Assembly: GCA_038373865.1 (NCBI GenBank)
Contig: JAXGGA010003446.1
Span: forward strand, 1 to 64,000
Source of the DNA: Uloborus plumipes
Lineage: Eukaryota > Arthropoda > Arachnida > Araneae > Uloboridae
Reading direction: 5' to 3'
DNA: 64,000 nt
Under the pieces are notes generated by a model. That model made no database searches and had not been told where the DNA came from. It saw nothing but the letters and a program-made list of their open reading frames with translations. The position numbers and the translations under genes were made by a program. How positions within the stretch are numbered: position 1 is the first letter of the stretch; each line of letters begins with the position of its first letter. This document shows, one piece after another, positions 1 through 9,455 of the stretch.

Positions 1-883
1 CTTGACATTTCAACCAGAATGTCAAATTATGGCTAGGTTGTCGAACTTAAAAATTGAACAACAATATGCGTTTTCTCAGAGTTGTATAATAAACAATATT
101 TCGGGGTAAAAGTCGAGAAAAAGTAAAAATTAATGCTAAAATCTTTGGTAACAGACTTGACAAAGAAAAAAAATACGCACCTGGAAGAAATCTTGTGCGA
201 AACGCCACAGCAATACTTCTCGACTGAGGAAAACAAAATGGTACGAAATAGTTACGTCACTAGTTTGTTAAGTTAACTGAATACGTGTTACCATCTTTTG
301 ACTGCAATAAATACCTTTTTTAGCTAAAATAATCTTTGGGTAACGGACTTGACAAGAACTGCCGGACAAAATATATTCATACATTTCTTAATGAAAAAAA
401 ATTACTATTGTCAATATTTATTATGAATATCATACACTAATAGTCAATATATAAAAATAATTTGTTGTATATACTTTTTTATACAATTAAGTATATAAAA
501 AAATAGTTGAACTTGCGAAAATTGGAAATGAACAAGCGTTTTTGCCTTGATTCTCATTTTTAACGACTTATATAAAAATAAATAAATAAATGTTAATGAT
601 TTTTTGAGTGACAGACTTTTTTTGGGGGTATTTCTTACAGAAAATAATTGTTCGCATTGAATTTCAAATATATAAGTTATGCTTCAAAATCGTCATTTTA
701 ACCTCCGGACAGCAAATGTAAGCAAATTTTGAAAATGACCCATATCAATTGAAGAACGTTTGGGGCTGCAATAAATTAAAACTGGGTCATTTTGAAAAAA
801 AAAAAAGATTTAACTTTTCAACTAACTGGAATTATTAACAGTAAAGAACATGCAACAATTCAAGAAACTTTTTTTGCAAAGAT
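1..883. other. AT-rich stretch without recognised gene
   Basis: No coding signal or structured repeat is convincing here. A roughly 30-bp motif (GCTAAAAT, then CTTTGG, then ACTTGACAA) appears twice in direct orientation, near 134-162 and 323-355, so an old duplicated fragment is possible. Short reading frames are AT-rich and look like chance. Confidence 0.5.
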
Positions 884-891
884 ACTTGATT

Positions 892-1102
892 CTGGGGCCT
901 CGGTGGTACAGTGTATTTGCGCGTCTTTCTCGTAATCCCGAGGCTGCGGGTTCGATTCCCACTCTCGGTCTGGTTATAACTTTCTTCGCGGTGCTGTAAA
1001 TTCTGTCCTTATCTTTCCTGTGTTTGCCTGGTGGCAAGGCGCATAGTACGCAGTTTTCATGCATGTTGAAGATGATTCGCTTCTAAATAAAGAATAAAGA
1101 AA
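892..1102 (+). mobile_element. tRNA-derived SINE, full length with target-site duplication
   Basis: The 5' part is tRNA-like, with a pol III A-box-like segment (TGGTACAGTGT, about 904-914) and a clear B box (GGTTCGATTCC, 949-959). A tRNA-unrelated body follows to about 1080, then an A-rich tail made of AATAAAG-type units (about 1085-1102). The element is flanked by the 8-bp direct repeat ACTTGATT (884-891 and 1103-1110), as expected for target-primed reverse transcription. By SINE biology, transcription would be from the internal pol III promoter and mobilisation by a LINE in trans; no partner LINE is seen here. The tRNA species of origin was not determined. A minus-strand frame across it (about 822-1064) is a shadow of the tRNA-like part. 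Confidence 0.88.
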
Positions 1103-1110
1103 ACTTGATT

Positions 1111-2234
1111 TTTCTCAGTTGGTACAATACAAAATGTTGCCCGGAAATGTTCCGCTACGTTTCGGAAAATTTTACAAGGTAGTAAAAGCTAATGTACCTG
1201 GTTAAAATTAATTTTAACTCTCAAACTAAACTATTACGCTTTTAACTATACCTAACATCTTTCTGGAGGAAAATTTTACGCATCAGAAGATATAATGCAA
1301 AGTTGTTCTTGGAACAAAAGAGAGAGAGCTAAGTATATCATTTGAAGTGAAATAATAGCTTCTTAAGTGTTTGTTCATGCTTCTGTACTGGAAGCGAAAC
1401 AATTAACTATAATTTTCAGATAATTTAACTTGTAAGATTATAAAACTGAGTTTTATTCCGCACTTAAACGATTCCCTTGATACCTTTAAAATGTAATTTG
1501 AGTCAATTGTTTCGCAGATAATGGGCTTTTTATGAGTAATAAAAATGCCGTTTTAATTGGTATGGCAAATAAGTTTTCTGTTAGCTATTGCAATATTTAA
1601 AGCATTTGACATTTAGGTTTAAAATGTTTTGTTATATTCATTGTATTTTTCCCCTTTTTACGGCAAATGCAAAATCTTAAAAAACTACTGTTTTTTGGTA
1701 TAGTTGATGTCCGCTTTGCCCAGTTTCGAAAAATTTCCAAAATATCACTGATTATTTCAATACAACATCCCATGATGTCATAGCTTTCCACCAGTTTCGT
1801 GTGAAAATTAAGTGTACTTGAGAAAGAGATTCCTAAATTGCAAAAAGTCTCACTATTGTCAAAAATATTTTAGTTACCAGCGTCAAACTACTCTTGGCGT
1901 TTTTATTAATCGTTCCATTTTAACAACTGTCCTTTCATAATGATTAATTCCCAAATAAGGGCCTTTGAATTTTTTAGCTTTGCGAGAAAAACAAGCAAAT
2001 AAAATTCTAGACGTTAGTTTCGATATTCAGCATTAATTTCAAGTAAGGCTCATATAAGAGGGGAGCTGACTCATCCGACATTTTGGTTCCAAAACGGTAG
2101 GCGTGGAACCATTGGTATCTGTACTTAAGTCGCATTGAAGAAAAGTGGAAGCTAAGCTTGAACTGTAGCTGCATAGATGATATTTGACTATTTTTGTCCA
2201 TATGACAAAAACATTCCATAAACTCAAGCTTAAA
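1111..2234. other. AT-rich stretch without recognised gene
   Basis: Nothing coding or clearly repetitive is visible. A short motif near 2056-2085 (GGGGAGCTGACTCATCCG) has a degenerate relative near 3000-3028 on the other side of the adjacent fold-back element, which hints at an older repeat but is too short to classify. Confidence 0.4.
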
Positions 2235-2809
2235 ACACTAAAAAAATGATTTTTTTTTTTTTTTCAATTACTGATTTATATGTCTAAAACTTTGTGTACT
2301 TGTATCATTTTAAATTAAAAACACATTTTAACACAATTCCAAAATGCTCCATGCGTCACAATTTATTTTCAAGCTTTGAATTTCCACTTAATTTCCAATC
2401 ATTAGGCCATGATTGCATAAATATATGCATTACATGCAATGTTTTTTGGGGTAGTTTATAAAATATGGCTGAAAATGAAAATTTATATGAATTTTTTAGA
2501 TGAAATTTTTTATTTTCAGCCATCTTTTATAAACTATCTCATAAACATTGCATGTAATGCATAGATGTATGCAATCATGCCTGAAAATTAAGTAGGAATT
2601 CAAAGTTTGAAAAAGATTGTGACGCATGGAGCATTTTGAGATTTTGTTAATTTTTTTTTCAATTTAAAATTTCAAAAAAAGTATTCATTGTGTTTGCACA
2701 AATTTGTTTTTTTATGCTTTTAGATATAGTAAATATACAATAATACAAGTACACAAAGTTTCAGACATATAGATCAATAATTGAAATAAATCATTTTTTG
2801 TGTCCACTG
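2235..2809. mobile_element. Fold-back MITE, Tc1/mariner-like right end
   Basis: The two halves are inverted copies. The left side carries ATGTCTAAAACTTTGTGTAC (about 2280-2299) and its complement recurs near 2749-2770. Inner blocks (GCATGTAATGCAT with GCATTACATGCAA; GCTCCATGCGTCAC with GTGACGCATGGAGC) converge on a centre near 2500. The right end reads CAGTGGACACAAAAAATGA on the minus strand and abuts TA at 2810-2811, the style of Tc1/mariner ends. The left terminus lacks the outermost CAGTGGA block, so it is eroded or truncated. No coding capacity. Class by termini only. Confidence 0.7.
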
Positions 2810-2811
2810 TA

Positions 2812-4088
2812 ACCCTAATTTAATAATAGCTTATGGTCTAAAATGGTCTAACATAAATCAAGCAATACATCTGAAGTTTAGACACCAGTTTCTTCAACGC
2901 GATTTTTGTACACATACTAGTGTACACCACGTGAACACTTTTGAAACCAAATTATCAGGAAAGTCAGTCCAGGGCCTCGCACTATACCGACTATACTAGG
3001 AGAGCTTATTCATCCGCCATTTTGATACGACTCATGTTAGTTGAAGTAGGAGTAATTTTTTTATCTTCTAACTAAAAATAAATTTCGTTTTGACAAAAAA
3101 CGCATCTTTTCGGGGTTTTTTTGGGGGGGGGGGGGTTATAAAAATGTTTGTACAGCTTACGTCTTTTATTTAAAAAGCACACTAAATATTCCTGGAAATT
3201 TGTTGTAATAATTACTTGCACCCATGTCGACAATACTTTTTACCATAAAATTTTATTTTACTATTTTACATTTAAAAAGCTGAAAAGATAATTAATTGAG
3301 GTTGTGTTTGATCATTTTTCTGATATGAAGCTTAACTCTGGCCTATTGCCGTAACAGAAATAGGGCAATTTGCCGTAATTCTTTCTCCGTACTTTAAGCC
3401 GCCCATCTTACAATAAGATTTACCTTAAAATTTTGAACCTGAACTAAATGACTCACATTACAAATTATCCTGAAATTTGACAGTTATATTTCCTTTTTAC
3501 TTTCAATAAAATTAAATTTTGTTTTAACACAGAACATATCCTTTCTGAGTTTCTTTTTTTCTTCCCTTCAGTCAAGAATCCTTTTCCTCAGTCTCATTAT
3601 TTGTTTCAGACTTCTTAAGACTCTTTCGATAAGATTTGATTCCTACGGAAGGAGCCTTGTTAGCTGCAGATGAATTGTTTTCTTTGTTACTTCTACTTAA
3701 GTATAATCCTGTTATTATAGGAGTATTCCGTTATACTTATTTTAAAGCTAATGATTGGCTTATAAGAAAATGCTGATTGCTAGATATTCATTTCACTATT
3801 GAAAAGTTAGTTCATCTAAAGTATTTACTCAATTTGGGATGCCCCTGTATGTGCTAAAGAAGGTAGATTTGCTCTGGGATGTATCTAAGAAAAATATTTT
3901 ACTTTAAAACATGCGAAAAAGTTCAAACTTATTTATCTTGTCATTTTTAACAGTTACAACTTTTTATACGGAAATTGGTCTTCCAGTAGAACTATTTTCA
4001 TAATAAAATTGAGCCTTATTCCCATCAGTGCTTTAATGTGAATTTGTCTTTTCAAAATCAAACTATTTTAAAGAACTGCTCGAAACTA
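2812..4088. other. AT-rich stretch without recognised gene
   Basis: No gene recognised. It holds a run of 13 G (about 3123-3135) following a T-rich segment. Otherwise ordinary AT-rich sequence. Confidence 0.4.
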
Positions 4089-4620
4089 CACTGTAAGAAA
4101 ATTCCGAAAGCTTCCGGATCATTTTTGGGTTAAGCTCCAGAATTTTCTGGATTTCCATCTATTTTCTGTGAACATCCAGTTTCTTCACGAAAAAATTTTC
4201 CTGAATTGTCACAATTTGAATGAGTACAGAGTTTTCTCATAGTCGTGAAAAATATTTATAGCCACCATTTGGAAGTTTTGACTGCGCCACAAATATAAGC
4301 ACATTTACGCTCTGGATAATGTAGCTGTAAAAGAATCGAAAGCTGTTCAGCAATTTGCTTGCATTGCTGCATTAGCTTTGGCCATATTTACTAAACGGCT
4401 ACAAAGCCGTCCTGGTACCATGAGCCTAAGCTTTATTCGAAAGTTTCCGGAGTATTTCGGGAATCTGACTAACGTTAATTGGAAAAATTTCCGCATTTTT
4501 CAGGAAAGTTGCTAACTTTTAACGGGAAATCTTCATGATTTTCCCAGACACATTTCAGGCAGTAGTTAGGCATATCAGATACCCATTATTTTGGAATATT
4601 TTCCATTCTTTCTCACAGTG
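4089..4620. mobile_element. TA-flanked MITE with CACTGTRAGAAA ends
   Basis: The left end CACTGTAAGAAAATTCC (4089 on) matches the complement of the right end (CACTGTGAGAAAGAATGG, from 4620). TA lies immediately outside each end, consistent with a Tc1/mariner-type insertion. Inverted similarity is confined to the ends, and the interior (for example CCGGAGTATTTCGGGAA near 4449) is not coding. No transposase. The ends are imperfect, so it is an older copy. Confidence 0.55.
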
Positions 4621-4754
4621 TATTAGCACTAAAATTAAACCTTATCTTGGAAAAACCAGAACAAACCTCCATGTGAAGTTTTTTTTTTTTTTTTTCTCTT
4701 TTTTTCAATTTACAAGATTATTTTTTTAAAAACTTTTTTGCTGTTTTATGAGAC

Positions 4755-4952
4755 TGTAGTATGTTTTGATAAAATAAACTTCACAAAGTTGTAAACACCA
4801 TTTTATTCTTATCTCTTCTCATTCCATTCCATAACATTTTCGCGATCTCGTTTTTCGTCACCAAGGGCAACCAACTAGAAGAAGTAGGAGTCATTATTAT
4901 GGCACAATACTAGCGCCAGTAGATGGGAGGAGAGACTTTAATGCACTCTACA
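4755..4952 (-). repeat. 3' LTR, 198 bp
   Basis: It begins TGTAG and ends CTACA on either strand, a 5-bp inverted terminus typical of LTRs, and is bounded outside by the TSD GAGAC (4750-4754). Inside it is preceded, in element orientation, by a G-rich polypurine tract. Its first 61 bp in element orientation (4952 to 4892) are identical to 9450-9390 at the other end. A polyadenylation signal AATAAA lies on the minus strand at 4807-4802, followed by GT-rich sequence, which suits an R/U5 boundary. Confidence 0.9.
4802..4807 (-). promoter_or_regulatory. AATAAA polyadenylation signal in 3' LTR
   Basis: A canonical AATAAA hexamer on the minus strand inside the 3' LTR, about 145 nt from its start, followed by GGTGTTTACAACTTTGTG. 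The position fits 3'-end formation of the element transcript. Confidence 0.6.
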
Positions 4953-4960
4953 CCCCCCAC
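4953..4960 (-). other. Polypurine tract of the LTR retrotransposon
   Basis: GTGGGGGG on the minus strand lies directly against the LTR start TGTAGAG. It sits about 30 nt after the stop of the RT-RNase H frame, where plus-strand DNA priming is expected in LTR elements. Confidence 0.75.
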
Positions 4961-4992
4961 ACAAGATTGATGTGTCACCCTGAAACTCAATC

Positions 4993-7416
4993 TTAAATAA
5001 GGCGAGAGAGTGCGTCTGCGTGAGGCATTTTTGACCCAGGACAGTGGTTGATGTTAATATTAAATTTTTGAAGGGCGAAAGCCCACCTCTGCAATCTCGA
5101 AGATTGAGGAGCACTTCTTGTCAAGTATGGCAAAGGATTATGATCAGTATAAAATTCTATTTCACTACCAAATACCCATACTTCAAATTTTTTTAAACTC
5201 CATACAATAGCAAATGCCTCACGTTCTATTGTTGACCAAGCTTGCTGAGCCTTGGTCAGCTTTTGACTCACATAAGCAATAGGATAACACTTATCATTTC
5301 GCTTTTGTGAAAGGCAAGCAGCCACGCCAATCTGAGACGCATCCGAATGAATAATAAATGGCTTATTAGGAACAGGGGAATAAAGGGAGGGGGCTTCCAC
5401 CAGGGCCCTTTTCAATAGAGCAAAAGTGGAATTATGTTCTTCAGTCCATGGAATAGGGTCAGGAACTCTTTTTTTGGTGAGCTCTGTCAGCGGGTACACA
5501 AGCTCGGAATACTTTGGGATGTACTCCCGGTAATAGTTGCAAAGTCCAAGGACACTTCGAAGTTCCTTCTTTGTCGTAGGTCGAGCTAAACCTTTTATTG
5601 CCTCAGTTTTTACAGGATCTGGCTGATGCTTCCCAGAACCAATTACGTGTCCTAAGTATCTAATCTGCGTTTTAATGAAAGCACACTTCTTGAGATTTAC
5701 TGTGAAGTTAAGTTCATCAAGCTTTGTGAGGATTAAATTCAAATGAACAAGATGCTCATTCCAATCTTTGGAGAAAACAGCAATATCGTCAATGTAGGCA
5801 CGTGAGAATTCCCTATAACAATACAATGCTTTGTTCATTTCCCGCTGAAATGTAGCAGACGCATTTTTTAGACCGAAGCTCATAACTTTGAACCGATATT
5901 GCTGTCTGTGAGTTTTAAATGAAGTCAGATTTCTGCTATCTTCGTCCATAGGAATAGCCCAGTATCCTTTAAGTAAGTCGAGTGTTGTAATAACGTTGGC
6001 ACTCCCAATAGACTGAATTAATTCAGTTGCATCTTCCATGGGAAAGTCATCTGACAATGTCACCGAATTGAGCGCTCTGTAATCGACACAAAGTCGCATG
6101 CTTCCATCTTTCTTGTTGACACAAACAATCGGATAAGCAATTTCAGCATCACTTTCCTCAATCAAATCAAGTCTTATTAGTTCTTCAATCTGCTCGTCTA
6201 CTTTTACTTTCAGTGATTCTGGAATTCGATATACAAATGGTTTCTTTCTTTCTACATTTGGCTTCAAACGTATCTTATGTGCACCTACTTTAGCTATTTT
6301 CACATTCCCAGTAAAGACAGACTGATGCTCCATCAGTAGATTTAACAGCTGTTCCTTTTCTACACCATCCAAATGATTCAAATCTGCTTCGTCGATAATT
6401 TTTTTAGCTGTAGAACTTGATAAGCTAGGTGTTGGGTGTATCTCTCCGAATTCGAGCTCATCTTCAAAGATTACTCCAATCGCAAGAGCACGAGGGTAGT
6501 ACTTCCTTATTTTATTGACGTGAACGTGTCTCACACTTCCGTCCGGTAATTTAACTTTGTAAGAATGAGGAGGGTAGTATTCAACTATTTCCCCTGGTCC
6601 GGTCCAACGGGTGTAAATCTTATTACTGCTGTCAGGAATAAGCAAAACAACTTTTTCTCCCAGGTTGAAATGCCTTACTGACGACTTTCTGTTAAAATAA
6701 TCTGCGTAAGCCTTTTGTTTTTGGGCAGCAGTCAATGATGCACTTTCTGCAGCTTTCTCCATTTTAATTTTCATTTCTTGGAGATACTCGGCAACTGATT
6801 GGGAAATGTTTGTTGGAAGATGTATTTCGCCTGCCCATGACGACTTGAGTATGGATAAAGGACCTCTAGCTTCTCTACCGTAGAGTAGTTTAAATGGCGA
6901 TACGCCTGTAGTAGTATTTGGGACTTCACGATAAGCAAATAAGAGGAAAGGCAGTTGACGATCCCAATTTCTACGATCTTCACGGATGACATGATGAAGC
7001 ATATCTTTCAACACTCTATTCCACCGTTCAACTAATCCATTGCTGGCTGGATAGCCTGGGCATGAAAATCTGGGACTACACCCAATTCGTTTCATGAATT
7101 CCTCAGTAAGAGCGGATTTGAAATTTGTTGCTTGATCGCTGGCAATTATGTTTGGTATTCCGGTCCTTGAAAATATCTGCAGTAACTCGTCACATGCAGA
7201 CTTGGCTGTAAGGGTCCGCAGCGGAACTGCTTCAGGCCAACGAGTATGTTGATCCATCATAGTCAAAACATATTTATGTCCTCTGCTAGAAGGAGGATCA
7301 ATCGGTCCAATGACATCAATGTTAACTACTTCAAAGGGTAGCTCGGGACGACCAACTGGTGTTATTGGTGCCCTATCTCCAATTTTTCTGCTTTCCGAAG
7401 CTGACACCCTTCGCAT
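4993..7416 (-). CDS. Integrase core, reverse transcriptase, RNase H polyprotein (pol part 2)
   Basis: This 807-residue frame encodes, in order: integrase catalytic core (about 28-185; DD35E residues D34, D94 and E130); integrase C-terminal domain with a GPG/GPY-like module (about 255-308); reverse transcriptase (about 385-600; first catalytic D480 in TLDLLKGYW, FGLKNASATFQ, active site YIDD at 541-544); and RNase H (about 680-770; D692, E731, D758). It ends at ADALSRLI. In ordinary gypsy elements that motif is followed by integrase, but here the stop, polypurine tract and LTR follow at once. The ATG at residue 1 lies inside the expected integrase sequence, so it is probably not a genuine start. 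The frame overlaps ORF1 by 55 bp in the -1 phase. All catalytic residues I can see are present. It acts in reverse transcription and integration of the element. Confidence 0.95.
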   Translation of the reverse strand: MRRVSASESRKIGDRAPITPVGRPELPFEVVNIDVIGPIDPPSSRGHKYVLTMMDQHTRWPEAVPLRTLTAKSACDELLQIFSRTGIPNIIASDQATNFKSALTEEFMKRIGCSPRFSCPGYPASNGLVERWNRVLKDMLHHVIREDRRNWDRQLPFLLFAYREVPNTTTGVSPFKLLYGREARGPLSILKSSWAGEIHLPTNISQSVAEYLQEMKIKMEKAAESASLTAAQKQKAYADYFNRKSSVRHFNLGEKVVLLIPDSSNKIYTRWTGPGEIVEYYPPHSYKVKLPDGSVRHVHVNKIRKYYPRALAIGVIFEDELEFGEIHPTPSLSSSTAKKIIDEADLNHLDGVEKEQLLNLLMEHQSVFTGNVKIAKVGAHKIRLKPNVERKKPFVYRIPESLKVKVDEQIEELIRLDLIEESDAEIAYPIVCVNKKDGSMRLCVDYRALNSVTLSDDFPMEDATELIQSIGSANVITTLDLLKGYWAIPMDEDSRNLTSFKTHRQQYRFKVMSFGLKNASATFQREMNKALYCYREFSRAYIDDIAVFSKDWNEHLVHLNLILTKLDELNFTVNLKKCAFIKTQIRYLGHVIGSGKHQPDPVKTEAIKGLARPTTKKELRSVLGLCNYYREYIPKYSELVYPLTELTKKRVPDPIPWTEEHNSTFALLKRALVEAPSLYSPVPNKPFIIHSDASQIGVAACLSQKRNDKCYPIAYVSQKLTKAQQAWSTIEREAFAIVWSLKKFEVWVFGSEIEFYTDHNPLPYLTRSAPQSSRLQRWAFALQKFNININHCPGSKMPHADALSRLI

Positions 7417-9338
7417 GTCTGGACAAAAGTAGCAATTTCACTAGACATATTAGGCCAAAAGAAATTATACCTAATCCTTTCTTTGGTTTTCTTAACCCCC
7501 ATATGTCCTCCGAAAACAGACTCATGAGCTAATTTCAAAACCACGCCCACTTTACATCGCGGTAACACTAGCTGCAATACTGGTTCACCAAGAATTTTAT
7601 CCTTATGATAAATTAAGTCCTCGATTAGTGTAAAATTACCTTTGTTAAGCTTTAATTCGTCGCGAATCTTCACAAGAGAGCTACAATTATTCTGCTCATA
7701 CTTCAATTTATTTCTATCCAAGTTCAAATTAAAGTCATCTGAGCCATCCTCAACACTAAACGTATTACTAATTTCCTCTTCTTCCTTTAGAGTTACTTCC
7801 ACTTTTTCCTCTTCAAATTGCAAGCGTTGTAAGTCTTCTGCTTCCCCGGAAAGAAAGTTTTCCTCAGATGATGTGGGTTCGCTATTAATGGAACATAATG
7901 ACTCATACAAAGAAGGTGGCATTAGCGCTTGCACATTTAATTTATCTGTGGTTGCAATTACGCATTCCATTGGGTGGTTCAAGAAGGAATCTTTTGTGAG
8001 AGTGACAACTGATTTTATTAATCGAGCCTCTACTTTTTCACCGAAAGCTGAACTCAAATAAATCGAACCGAATTCGTCATTACAAGTGTCAGAAAATATG
8101 TTAGAATTGCACACGAAAATTTGTGATCCAGAATCAAGTATACAATTTACTTCTTTCCCGTTAACGTAAACTGAAACGTACTTCAGAGGTTGAAGGGCAA
8201 CTGGTGATTTTAAATATTCGGAATTTACTTTGGCTATTATTGAATCTTCCTTTCCCAATGAAGAGTACTTTTTCGCACAGTCCCGAGCTAAATGATTTTC
8301 CCCACAGATATAGCATTCTATTTTTCTGTTTTCTTCACGTCTCACTTGATTATGGGCCTGTCTAGGGATATTTCGTTGGTGATTTTGATTGTTAGAAGCT
8401 CTATAATTTGAATATACCTCAGAAAATGACTTTCCTTTTGAAGCAAAAAACATGTCGCATTCTCTTGCCATTTTAATAGGTTTGAACCAACTTTCTTCCT
8501 GCTTTATATTTATATGAATGGCGGTTTCCTGATCAAGTGTTTGATATAATTTATCACTGACAATTAATTCCTTTAAAGAATCAAAATCATTAACGTTTCT
8601 TAAATTACAATACTGATCCCAACTAGTCGCAAGTCGCGAAGCAAATTGAACATGGGTCTCATCTTGCATGCGTCTTGCCCTTTGATAGTTCTGTAAGCAA
8701 ATTAAGGGAGTTGGTTCAAATTCTCTCAGAACCATATTTTTTAATTTATTATAATCATTTATTTCCTCATCTTTTATATAAACTAAAATATTTGCTGCCT
8801 TTTCTCCCAGTAAATTTAAAAGAATTTCTCCTTTAAATTCGTCCGGAACATGTTTTGTTTTGAAAGATCTTTCCAATGAAGAGAAAAATAGATTCCAACC
8901 TTCTTGTTTCGCAGGAACGGGAATAGTTAGTGTGCGAACGCTATTAATTAAATTTTCCACATAAATTTGTGTTACAGGCTCAAAATTAACTTGACGTAAA
9001 TCCATATTCTCCGCTTGATTTTCTAATTTAGCTTTCTCTAAAGCTATTTTTTCTCGTTCAAGACTTATCTTTTCGAATTCTAACTTCGCATTCGTTTCAA
9101 TTTTTATTTTTTCTAACTCACGCGTCTGTTGGGCATCCAATCGCACTTCCTCTTCTTTTGCTTTCCTACTCGACATCATAGAATTAAAATATTCTTCAAC
9201 AAACTCCTCATCATTTTTATAGCATTCACTATTTAAAATTAATTCTTTTAAATCTATAACTTTCATTTCTGGAGTAGTAATCAGTCCAATTTCTTCCGCG
9301 AGTAGCTTTAATTCTTCTTTCCGAGCGCCTCGGAACAT
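7362..9338 (-). CDS. Gag, protease and integrase zinc-finger polyprotein (gag-pol part 1)
   Basis: This 658-residue frame starts at an ATG about 52 nt inside the truncated 5' LTR. Residues 1-50 are Leu/Glu/Lys-rich (KEELKLLAEEIGL), resembling the start of other arthropod gypsy gags. Residues 55-110 are a charged, probable coiled coil. About 120-310 is the retrotransposon Gag region. A CCHC zinc knuckle follows (C342, C345, H349, C354). An aspartic protease core with DSGS is at 402-405. An acidic linker spans about 485-540. The integrase H2C2 zinc finger closes the frame (H605, H612, C642, C645). It stops 13 residues after the last cysteine, before the integrase core, which continues in the overlapping -1 frame (4993-7416). 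Gag, protease and polymerase would therefore be one long polyprotein in the parent element. The break is more likely a single-base loss or sequencing indel than a programmed shift. Confidence 0.92.
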   Translation of the reverse strand: MFRGARKEELKLLAEEIGLITTPEMKVIDLKELILNSECYKNDEEFVEEYFNSMMSSRKAKEEEVRLDAQQTRELEKIKIETNAKLEFEKISLEREKIALEKAKLENQAENMDLRQVNFEPVTQIYVENLINSVRTLTIPVPAKQEGWNLFFSSLERSFKTKHVPDEFKGEILLNLLGEKAANILVYIKDEEINDYNKLKNMVLREFEPTPLICLQNYQRARRMQDETHVQFASRLATSWDQYCNLRNVNDFDSLKELIVSDKLYQTLDQETAIHINIKQEESWFKPIKMARECDMFFASKGKSFSEVYSNYRASNNQNHQRNIPRQAHNQVRREENRKIECYICGENHLARDCAKKYSSLGKEDSIIAKVNSEYLKSPVALQPLKYVSVYVNGKEVNCILDSGSQIFVCNSNIFSDTCNDEFGSIYLSSAFGEKVEARLIKSVVTLTKDSFLNHPMECVIATTDKLNVQALMPPSLYESLCSINSEPTSSEENFLSGEAEDLQRLQFEEEKVEVTLKEEEEISNTFSVEDGSDDFNLNLDRNKLKYEQNNCSSLVKIRDELKLNKGNFTLIEDLIYHKDKILGEPVLQLVLPRCKVGVVLKLAHESVFGGHMGVKKTKERIRYNFFWPNMSSEIATFVQTCEGCQLRKAEKLEIGHQ

Positions 9339-9389
9339 GGTTAAATTTGTGTATTTCTCACAAGCAGTTAAACCAAATTAAATTTTAAA

Positions 9390-9450
9390 CATTATTATGG
9401 CACAATACTAGCGCCAGTAGATGGGAGGAGAGACTTTAATGCACTCTACA
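9390..9450 (-). repeat. 5' LTR remnant, first 61 bp only
   Basis: Sixty-one bases identical to the beginning of the 3' LTR (4892-4952), starting TGTAGAGTGC on the minus strand and bounded outside by GAGAC (9451-9455). The remaining ~137 bp of the LTR, including the expected polyadenylation signal, and the primer-binding site are missing. The U3 start is joined directly to a ~51-bp AT-rich leader before the gag ATG. Confidence 0.88.
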
Positions 9451-9455
9451 GAGAC

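Larger units (their letters stand above)
4750..9455 (-). mobile_element. LTR retrotransposon, gypsy-class domains with integrase before RT
   Basis: A nearly complete element on the minus strand. A 5-bp direct repeat GAGAC lies outside both ends (4750-4754 and 9451-9455), so both outer boundaries are original. From its 5' end it has a 61-bp remnant of the 5' LTR, ORF1 (Gag, protease, integrase zinc finger), an overlapping ORF2 (integrase core and C-terminus, RT, RNase H), a G-rich polypurine tract and a 198-bp 3' LTR. The domain sequences are Ty3/gypsy-type but the order is that of Ty1/copia. This matches the Gmr1-like arrangement described in deuterostomes (Goodwin and Poulter). The 61 bp shared by the two LTRs are identical, which suggests a recent insertion. 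No primer-binding site is visible because the 5' LTR end and leader are deleted. Confidence 0.93.

Noticed and set aside
894..968. Functional tRNA gene
   Set aside because: A and B boxes are present, but the cloverleaf is not convincing, and the body plus A-rich tail and TSD show it is a SINE.
822..1064. 80-residue minus-strand frame over the SINE
   Set aside because: It is the translation of the tRNA-like part and body of the SINE on the wrong strand; such frames occur at every copy.
7642..8061. 139-residue plus-strand frame
   Set aside because: Antisense shadow of the gag-protease frame.
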